Part shown: piece by piece, positions 57,701 through 64,000 of the stretch | Layout: each line of letters starts with the position of its first letter | Numbering within the stretch: the first letter of the stretch is position 1 | Assembly: GCA_026119855.1 (NCBI GenBank) | Contig: JAOWBW010000086.1 | Span: 1,640,407 to 1,704,406, forward strand | DNA length: 64,000 nt | Origin: Campanula takesimana | Lineage: Eukaryota > Streptophyta > Magnoliopsida > Asterales > Campanulaceae | Reading direction: 5' to 3' | Made by a program: the position numbers and the translations under genes | The notes under the pieces: generated by a model | The model's database searches: none | Seen by the model: the letters and a program-made list of their open reading frames with translations, nothing else | What the model was told of the DNA's origin: nothing

Positions 57701-60700
57701 TTAAGATTGTGTCATATATGAATATACGAGAAAACACTGAATTGAACATGCTGATGGTTTTTGGATGATTACAAAAAATATGTTTCATTAATGTGTCATT
57801 AGTCCCTGTCAGCACTTGTTGGAATTATTCTTCTGGCATATCTAATACTCTTTCCATGCCATAAAGATGTTCCCATTTGCCATTTTGGTTTGTCCCAAAA
57901 ACGATTGTCCCATTTCTTGTATTGTTAGGTTAAAATCATTGAACTTTCAAAATTGCCAAAGGGAGATTGAGAGAATGTGAGCCAACCTAGGAAAAAGAGA
58001 GTACTAATTGGGTTATAAGTAACCCTCATTAAGGTTATAATGGAAATGAAAATAGGTTGTTAAAATGTTTGAATAGTCAAATGGGACTATCATTATGGGA
58101 CAAAGGGAGTATTGGGCATTAATGATCATAAGCATATATTATGTCGACTCAATTTTTGTTCGATGTTAGTTATTAAGTTTTAGTGTTCACTATGTAGTAC
58201 GATCAGAAGTTATTGCTGAAGGTTTTTTTTTTTTTTTTTTTTTTTCAGTTATATCATGGAATACAAGTAATAAGTTAGGTCATAGGTGGTCAGGCTTTTG
58301 TACTGTGTCATCAGTGAGGTGAGAATATTATACTTCATATTTTTTTTAAAAACAATAATAAGCTCCGTATTATGTTGGCGTCTTTCCAGAACCATTAGAG
58401 AAACATGTATCTCTGGTTCTTAGAAGCAACGGTTTGCTAGATTCTTATCCCAGCATAGTTATTATAAATCAAATATGTTGATCCTGATATAGCGATGAAT
58501 GCTACTCCCTCTGTCCCTGAATAAATGTCACACTTACCATTTTGGTTTGTCCCAAAATATATGTTGCTTTTCTAACTAGGTAAAGTGACTTGGTGTAGTT
58601 TTATCATTGTACAAGTAATGTACAAACTAGTAAAGCACCTTCCTTAAAAACGTTGACAAGTCAACTCCACATTTATTTTGGGACAGAGGGAGTATTTGTT
58701 AATGGTTCTGACAAGCCAAATTTAGTTGCTGAACTTTTTGTCTGAACTGTTATCTTATGGCTGCAGGCACCCAGTACTCTCAACAGTCATACAAAGTAAG
58801 TGACTCATTCCCTTTCAAGTGGATTAACAAAAAGTGGAGAGAGGGTTTTCATGTGACGTCCATGGCAACAGCGGGTACCAGATGGGGTGTGGTCATGTCT
58901 CGCAATGCTGGCTTCAGTGATCAGGTTTAGTTCCTTTCTGTTCTTGTTCTTTTCTAAACACTGAATGTATTCCCGAAAAAGATATTAAAAAAATGCTTCA
59001 TCCTATTGTAGAGCCTTTTCAAAATATTGGACCTTTTGAGTTCAGCACTATCTATGAGACTCGTATTCTAGGGGCACAAAAGAAGTCTACAAAATGATGG
59101 ATACAAAATGAAGTGGCGATATTTTATTGGTTGCATCGATTGTGGACCCGCCACACTAATTAAAAGCACCAATAAAATCTTGACACATCATTTTGTGAAC
59201 CAAGTTTTGTGAGATTTTTTTGTGAATTTATATTTACCCCTGAGAATAATAAAAAATAAATAAAAAATGCTTCATCCCATTGTACTGCGGTTCTTGTTGA
59301 TTCATCTGTTCAGAATACACAGAACACAGTTGATTTCATAGTTTGGATGTTCAATTTTTTAAGGTCTGGCTGGGAACGGGAGTTTGCAATTTTTGATAAA
59401 ATGATGTCACTATGATGACTGTTTTAGAGAATTTTCGGATCATAGGAAATCTATGATTACTGTGTAGCTCTATGTTAGGCTTAGCATTCAAAAGGGCTTT
59501 TAGAAAGCCCCCTACCCTCCTCCTTTCTCTTTCTTCCTGGATGTGTATTGTGGACAGGGGAATGGATTTGTGAGAGGTCGGTACCTCTGCACATTTTTTA
59601 GAATGGGGATCTGGTCAAATAAATTGCTTACATATTGAGGGGGGGAAAAAAAGAAATAAAAATGAAAGAAAAAAGTGGAATAAATCGATTTGTGAAGAAG
59701 TGCTCTACTTTTATTTTTTTGTTGGTAAACACTCGTTCTGTTTCTCGGTGATAATTTTGTCTTATGGTTGTAGGTTGTGGAGCTTGATTTTCTGTATCCA
59801 AGTGAGGGGATCCATAGACGGTGGGATGGTGGTTATCGCATTACATCGACGGCTGCTACTTGGGATCAAGCTGCTCTCATCTTGAGTGTCCCCCGTCGCA
59901 AACCTGGTGATGAAACCCAGGAAACCTTGCGTACTTCCCAGTTTCCAAGCACCCATGTTAAGGTTAGTGTCATCTATATTCACCACCAGACATTGTGATT
60001 TTCACATATTAAGTCAACACAAATTTATGTAATACTCCCTCCGTCTTATAACAACTTGCACCAATTTCTTTTTTGGTTATCCTGTTGCTAAGCCCCACTT
60101 TCCGAAAATGTTAAAATATTTCTCCCTCCCTCCCAAACTAATGGCTACTTATTTCCGTTTTGGGCGTCCCATATTAATGGCTACTTACTCAAGATGTTTT
60201 ATTTTCTCTCCTACCCACTCACAACAATTATCCACTTATTATTCCCTACCTTATTTTCTCTCTCCTACCCACTCACAAAACTTACTTTTTCATCATGTTT
60301 CTTAATCTCCGCGCATTCAATTTTAGTAGCCATTAGTTTGGGAGGGAGGGAGTGTTCTTTTTTTTTTTTTATTTAATTTTTAATCATGTTCTTAATACTC
60401 ACACACTTAAATTGTGGGTCTCACTCTCAAATCATCATAATCACAACCCCTTTCCCGCTCACAATACTTTTGAATCTATATACCCTCTCCTTAATTCCCG
60501 TTTCAGAGAAAACTGATGCAAGTCGTTATGGGACGGAGGGACTATTGGTTTATTTCATGGTCAACAAAAACTTGTTTTCTCGGGGGTGTGTGCAGCAAAA
60601 AAAAAAAAAAGTAAAAAAGAAAAGAACGAGAAGGTCTGTTTGCAGGCGTTAGTTTAAGGTAGTGATTGTTGACATTGCTTTTGGGTTTGAACGTGCAGGA

Positions 60701-60758
60701 GAAGTGGGCAAAGAATCTCTATCTAGCTTGCGTTTGTTATGGACGGACCGTGTCTTGA
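51666..60758 (+). CDS. HD16: MUT9-like / HD16 casein kinase 1-type protein kinase, 16 exons
   Basis: Exons by eye: 51666-52115, 53158-53286, 53399-53472, 53575-53644, 53778-53833, 54734-54805, 54950-55044, 55119-55185, 55306-55435, 55542-55760, 56145-56287, 56909-57083, 57179-57269, 58767-58924, 59774-59962, about 60699-60758; all GT-AG, in phase, about 725 residues. Residues 1-150 are Arg/Ala/Glu-rich with basic, nuclear-signal-like blocks (MPELRSGVRRGR, PQTRRTRKQKE). The kinase domain starts near 155: Gly loop GKGGFGQV (167-173), Lys197 in VALKF, catalytic Asp289 in HGDVKPEN, Asp312 in DLG (replacing DFG, as in CK1). RGTVRYASVHAH is the CK1 signature. A plant-specific C-terminal part follows, from GQKRGRLNLEEEDDG to KNLYLACVCYGRTVS. 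The family (Arabidopsis MLK/PPK, rice HD16/EL1) is nuclear Ser/Thr kinases acting on histones, cryptochromes and flowering regulators. All key residues are present, so it is probably active. Confidence 0.93.
55781..56055. mobile_element. Stowaway-like MITE in kinase intron 10
   Basis: Ends CTCCCTCCATCCCAGAGTAT and ATACTCTGGGACGGAGGGAG are near-perfect inverted repeats, with TA on both sides. It starts only 20 bases past the donor and fills most of the 384-bp intron. Confidence 0.88.
56398..56656. mobile_element. Stowaway-like MITE in kinase intron 11
   Basis: Ends CTCCCTCCTTTCCACTTTAA and TTAAAGTGGGACGGAAGGAG are inverted. TA flanks on the left; the right flank is TCTA, so the site has drifted. 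Confidence 0.82.
57397..57662. mobile_element. Stowaway-like MITE in kinase intron 13 (first)
   Basis: Ends CTCTCTCCTTCCCACAATAA and TTATTATGGGACAGATGGAG, flanked by TA. The inverted repeat extends inward (GGGGCACAAAT against ATTTGTGCCCC). Confidence 0.82.
57848..58109. mobile_element. Stowaway-like MITE in kinase intron 13 (second)
   Basis: Ends CTCTTTCCATGCCATAAAGA and CATTATGGGACAAAGGGAG, flanked by TA. It is of the same subfamily as the MITE in RLP24 intron 1, sharing the GTCCCATTTC and GAATAGTCAAA.GGGACTA parts. Confidence 0.82.
58505..58692. mobile_element. Stowaway-like MITE in kinase intron 13 (third)
   Basis: Ends CTCCCTCTGTCCCTGAATAA and TTATTTTGGGACAGAGGGAG, flanked by TA. It shares its interior with the degenerate element at 343-505. 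Confidence 0.85.
59070..59241. mobile_element. MITE-like inverted-repeat element in kinase intron 14
   Basis: AGGGGCACAAAAGAAGTC... at the left and ...TTTGTGAATTTATATTTACCCCT at the right are imperfectly inverted. ACAAAATGATG and CATCATTTTGTG form an inner inverted pair. A related end lies at about 48240-48288. The family is not the Stowaway type and no clear target duplication was found. Confidence 0.45.
60035..60542. mobile_element. Stowaway-like MITE in kinase intron 15, host of a nested MITE
   Basis: Ends CTCCCTCCGTCTTATAACAA and GTCGTTATGGGACGGAGGGAC are inverted, flanked by TA. It is interrupted by a second element at 60122-60352. Net length without it is about 277 bp, like its relatives. 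Confidence 0.82.
60122..60352. mobile_element. MITE nested inside another MITE
   Basis: Ends CTCCCTCCCTCCCAAACTAA and TTAGTTTGGGAGGGAGGGAG are inverted repeats, and the pairing continues inward (TGGCTACT against AGTAGCCA). It lies inside the MITE at 60035-60542. Confidence 0.85.
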
Positions 60759-61229
60759 TTCTTGACATACATGTTTGAGAGGCTATGTTGAACTGAGGAA
60801 ATGTTAAAGACAAGAGAATGCCCATGTGAATGGGGGATTGTTTCTTCTCTGTAACATTGTTTTTTCATTTCAATTGTAAAAAGAGAAAATGATGCTAGGG
60901 AGTTTATCTGCATCAGGACCATTTAATGTTTGTTTGTCAAAATATTATTTATACTGAAGTAGTAGCTGTATAGTTTGCAGAACCAATCGCACCAGTTAGG
61001 CTACTGACAAAATTAGCTTTTGTATTTGGTACGAGTAGTCGTATCAAAATTTATGTTTTTGCTTGCCTTTTGTGTGGAAATGCAGATGTTTGAATATTAT
61101 TGTGGGCTAGAATTGGAGCAGATGCAAGCCATAAACAAAGTTAGGCAGAATTGTCTCTTTTTTTTCTTCAGACAATTATTAGCTATGGAAAAGATTAGAC
61201 GGTAGAGCTATTGGTTATCCGGAAATCTC
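60759..61229. other. Kinase 3' UTR and following DNA
   Basis: No reading frame. The first 200 bases are probably the 3' UTR of the kinase gene; several AATGTT/AATAAA-like words occur but none is a clear signal. Nothing else was recognised. Confidence 0.4.
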
Positions 61230-61235
61230 AGGAAA

Positions 61236-62125
61236 AATGTGTTTTACACTTGTGTTAGTGTAAAACGTGTGGAGTGGCATTTTTGTAAATAAGCGGAACG
61301 TTGTTAATAGGCGTGATGGTATTGTTGTAAATAACCGAAACTTATAAAAACTCACCAGACACTTTTTGATATTGTAAAAGGCATTGTTCAACACTAGAAG
61401 ACCCAATCTTGAGTGAAATAAATACCGCGACTTCGATCCTTTTCCACAAAATCATCGCACAGTAAATCAACAAAGCCCAAAGTGATCTCTCTTTCCCCTT
61501 CAAGTTTACCTATTATGGTCCCGGAGTGAATATGATCTCCACCAGACATGCGTAAGGATTTAGCTAATACACTAAATCAACAAAGCCCAAAGTGATCTCT
61601 CTTTCCCCTTCAAGTTTACCTACTACGGTCCCGGAGTGAATATGATCTCCACCAGACATACGTAAGGCTTTAGCTAATACACGAAAGTGTATACCATGAT
61701 TCTTCTGTCTATCAATAACTGCATGCATTGCGCGGTGGATGTGAAGATGTAGACCATTATCTTGACCGATCCATTGTAATTGGCAGGTAAAACGAGGCCT
61801 CGACGGATATAATAGAAGGGAACTTCTACTCTGACTATAGTTTTGCGATCTCTAAGCGGAAGGCAATTGTTAACACTACAACCAGCAACTTTAACACTAC
61901 TATTAAAAGTGCCTGTTTGAATGCATAAAATTGCTTGTTTGAATTTTATAAGTGTTACATTACAACACACTTTTTAATATTAGAAGAGCCACATGATAAT
62001 ATTAGAAGAGGCAATTATGAACACTTTTTCAATCTCTTAGTGTAAAACATGTTTTACATAAAGAACGATTCATATGTAAAAACACATTCTACACTAGCGT
62101 TAATGCAGAATGCGTTTTACATGAG
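61236..62125. mobile_element. Repeat with inverted TACAC/GTGTA ends carrying plastid DNA
   Basis: The left edge AATGTGTTTTACACTTGTG and right edge CATTCTACACTAGCGTTAAT/GCGTTTTACAT are roughly inverted. Palindromes such as GTAAAACATGTTTTAC (about 62042) occur near the right side. Its right half (AAAAGTGCCTGTTTGAATGC, GGCACATGATAATATTAGA-type) recurs at 63760-63925, where the plastid insert is absent. A non-autonomous DNA element is likely; class and exact ends are unresolved. Confidence 0.4.
61399..61762 (-). pseudogene. rbcL: Nuclear copy of a plastid rbcL fragment, internally duplicated
   Basis: The minus strand encodes the Rubisco large-subunit stretch from about residue 286 to 366. It reads HIHRAMHAVIDRQKNHG, then ALRMSGGDHIHSGTVVGKLE, GEREITLGFVDLL and, at the end, IYFTQDWV. 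In intact Rubisco this region holds His294, His327 and Lys334. A 110-bp segment (61463-61572 and 61573-61682) is present twice in tandem. Since 110 is not a multiple of three, the frame is lost, and there are a few substitutions between copies. It is a nuclear plastid DNA insertion, not a working gene. The sequence just upstream (61763-61860) is not rbcL. Confidence 0.88.
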
Positions 62126-62176
62126 AACGACTCATTGGGTATTGGTTTAGTATAGCCATTCCCAAGTCATTTTAGG

Positions 62177-62428
62177 CAGTGGCGGAGCTACCCATGTACT
62201 AAAAGGGGGCAATTGCCCCATTGCTTTTTTTTTTTAAAACAAAAATTTACTAGTGTAAAATTTACAAAAGATTGAGAGTTTAGTGCAATTTATTGAAATT
62301 TGCCCCATTTGAGATAAAAGTAACAATACACTAGATTTTTTTTTTTGCCCACATTGACGAAAATACAATTAATTTTTGTTGCTGTGTATCTTTGCCCCTA
62401 TTGACCAAAATTTCTGAACTCGCTACTG
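62177..62428. mobile_element. hAT MITE, 252 bp, 8-bp target duplication
   Basis: Terminal repeats CAGTGGCGGAGCT and AACTCGCTACTG (imperfectly inverted) are flanked by a perfect 8-bp duplication ATTTTAGG (62169-62176, 62429-62436). Eight-base duplications and CAGNG-type ends are hAT features. The interior is AT-rich with short T runs. Confidence 0.88.
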
Positions 62429-62733
62429 ATTTTAGGATTAGGGTTTTATTGCTGTTGACTTATGCTGTCAATATTAGTTAAAGAGGGAGATTGGCATGGC
62501 AAACCGATCAAATTATTTGACTCTATTCTTGAATAATGAAACTCCATAACTAGACTGTTTACTTATCTTTTATTACACAATACAACATCAAAGGTACAAG
62601 CACTTGGTTTTACACAAACAACTTGACATAGAAAAAGAAAAACTAGACCTGACGTTTGAGAGCTGACTACCGAGAGGCTTCTTAGTTTGGCATGTCAAGT
62701 CCTAATGATTTTATTTTTTGCTTATGATAAGAA

Positions 62734-62970
62734 ATGTCTGAATTTTATCCTCAAGATTTTTGTGCTACAGAGTTATTTTTGCTGAAGAGACAATTAGAGA
62801 CTTAGATTAAGGATGTACGATCCAATAATAAGTTTCAAAATTTGAAAGAGATTTATGATCTTGCAAAGACGTTGATCAACACTAGAAAGCACCAAACATA
62901 CCCTTATGTTAATTTGTTGATCACTTTGGCATTGGTACTTCCATTTGCAACAACTTCAGTCAAATCTACA
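62734..62970 (+). pseudogene. hAT transposase C-terminal fragment
   Basis: The frame from ATG 62734 reads FYPQDFCATELFLLKRQLET, a stop, then IKDVRSNNKFQNLKEIYDLA, TLINTRKHQTYPYVNLLI and LALVLPFATTSVK. This is the hAT dimerisation region of plant ZMYM1-like/TTF-type transposases, where intact copies read 'LYP.DF...EL..L..QL......D', 'F.NL..I..L...LV.TRK...YP.V..L..L.L.LPV.T...ER'. The catalytic core is absent and there is one in-frame stop. Confidence 0.75.
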
Positions 62971-63074
62971 ATGTGTTATAAAGAATAATCACAGTGCAAT
63001 CGTATGGGACACCAATGGATAAATGATTGTTAGTTGTGTATCTTGAGCTTGATATGTTCAATGTAGGTGACAAG

Positions 63075-63339
63075 TAGGGATGACCAAACCGGCCCGGAAC
63101 CGGACCGGAAAAGCTTGGAACCGGAGCAAACCGGGGAGTAAACCGGAACCGCAAGTCATCCGGGCCGGTTACGGTTCACATAAATGGCGAACCGGACCGG
63201 ACATAAAATCTCTTGTTTTTCAATAATTTTAAAGGGGGGACCGGAACCGGACCGGATTGTGCCAACCGGAACCGGGGTAAGCGCGGGTCGGTTCAGGGTC
63301 ACATATATGCCGAACCGGAACCGGTTTTGGCCATCCCTA
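63075..63339. mobile_element. hAT MITE with internal ACCGGA repeats, 265 bp
   Basis: Ends TAGGGATGACCAAACCGG and CCGGTTTTGGCCATCCCTA are inverted. They are flanked by a perfect 8-bp duplication GTGACAAG (63067-63074, 63340-63347). The interior is filled with ACCGGA/CCGGAACCGG words on both arms. TAGGG-type ends with 8-bp duplications are common among plant hAT MITEs. Confidence 0.9.
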
Positions 63340-63477
63340 GTGACAAGGAGTTTTTTTTTTTTTCTTCCAATAGGTTAGAAAGGAAATGGATCAAGCCAAC
63401 ATCTATATGGTCTTACACTGAGTAATGCGAGTATTACACATGTCTTTTATGCGTATGCTTTTTGTGCAGACTATTTA

Positions 63478-63723
63478 GTGATAGTATGGCAAGGTAGAAA
63501 GCTTGAAATTGGAACTAATTTCAGACTACTGAAGCTCATTGATATCTCGAGCAATAACTTGAGTGGAGATATTCCTGATGTAATAACACAGTTGTTAGCA
63601 CTCAACTTATCCACAAATGTATTACAAGGCAATGTTCCTCAAAACATTGGTCAGCTGAAGTCAATTCAGTCTCTCAATTTATTTGGAAACAGATTTTCTG
63701 GAAAGATATTAGCCACTTATTGA
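63478..63723 (+). pseudogene. LRR receptor-like protein fragment
   Basis: An 81-codon frame with leucine-rich repeats of the plant extracellular type: LLKLIDISSNNLSGDIPDVI, a shortened repeat LLALNLSTNVLQGNVPQNIG, and QLKSIQSLNLFGNRFSGKI. The upstream IVWQGRKLEIG matches the loop that precedes the last repeats of receptor-like proteins. It stops at TGA 63721 where a C-terminal LRR, the acidic domain and transmembrane segment should follow. No signal peptide. One repeat lacks several residues. It is flanked by repeat DNA, so it is either a relic of a resistance-type gene or a captured fragment. Confidence 0.75.
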
Positions 63724-63735
63724 GAATGTAAGAGG

Positions 63736-63925
63736 CATATTTCTATACTACAAAAGGCACTTTTCAACCCTAGGAAAGGCGGTCTTAACACTACCTCTAA
63801 AAGTGTCCGTTTGAGTGTATAAAATTGTCTGTTTGAATATTTATAAGTGTAATATTACAACATGACTTTGTAATATTATAACAGGCACATGATAATATTA
63901 GAAAAGGCAATTGTGAAAAACAATT
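63736..63925. repeat. Partial second copy of the rbcL-carrying repeat, without rbcL
   Basis: ACACTACCTCTAAAAGTGTC, then TTTGAGTGTATAAAATTGTC, then GGCACATGATAATATTAGAA align with 61865-62030 in order and orientation. At the point where the first copy contains the rbcL segment, this one has only CAACCCTAGGAAAGGCGGTC. Confidence 0.65.
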
Positions 63926-64000
63926 TTTTTTATGTGAACAAATTGTATGCATAATGAAGATGATGCTGAGGAACCGGTTGACCAAACTAACGGTATAATA

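Noticed and set aside
61399..61762. rbcL as a real gene
   Set aside because: Only about 80 of 475 codons are present, an internal 110-bp duplication breaks the frame, and the surroundings are nuclear repeats. It is a plastid-derived pseudogene.

Overview
The window is nuclear DNA of a flowering plant, probably a eudicot. It holds two spliced conserved plant genes, many small MITEs of the 'CTCCCTCCGTCCC' (Stowaway-like) type, and about 38 kb of nested LTR retrotransposons. Species or family cannot be decided from the sequence alone.

Layout. (1) 1-6310: gene-bearing DNA with the four-exon ribosome-biogenesis gene RLP24 (2216-3345), MITEs inside and around it, and the 3' end of an RTE-type LINE (about 5975-6310). 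(2) 7393-9415: remnants of LTRs. (3) 9416-43678: one copia element (called B here, minus strand, perfect 5-bp target duplication TAATC) that has swollen to 34 kb. It holds a Sirevirus-like copia (F, 12297-25828, plus strand, two 1426-bp LTRs) joined directly to a Tat-lineage gypsy element (G, 25829-38646, plus strand, dual RNase H). B's own 5' LTR contains a 560-bp solo LTR (E). (4) 43684-47690: a decayed copia (A, minus strand) whose 3' LTR was the target of B. Inside A is a 1.4-kb solo LTR (C), and inside C another copia solo LTR (D). (5) 48240-51400: intergenic DNA with an L1-type LINE 3' fragment and a 27-bp tandem repeat. (6) 51666-60758: a 16-exon gene for a plant MUT9-like/HD16 casein-kinase-1-type protein kinase, with MITEs in at least four introns, one of them nested. 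(7) 61230-63960: a patchwork of a repeat carrying a duplicated fragment of plastid rbcL, two hAT MITEs with perfect 8-bp duplications, a hAT transposase C-terminal fragment and an LRR receptor fragment.

Insertion history read from target duplications: A, then B into A's LTR and C into A's coding region, D into C, E into B's LTR, G into B, and F copies into B and into G's 5' LTR. F has no matching target duplication. Its left flank is B and its right flank is the middle of G's 5' LTR, and about 300 bp of G plus the centre of B (protease, integrase, start of RT) are missing. Recombination between two F copies, deleting everything between them, explains all of this.

The most unusual content is in two elements. 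F carries a GCGC/ATGCGCC motif strewn over its LTRs, coding parts and two dense non-coding arrays, and a spliced-looking env-like gene with its own promoter signature. G carries two genes on the opposite strand at its 3' end, each with a TATA-like box; one has a UTR intron donor, candidate internal introns and a coiled coil, and the other is very acidic. Coordinates of exons and element ends were read by eye from the sequence.
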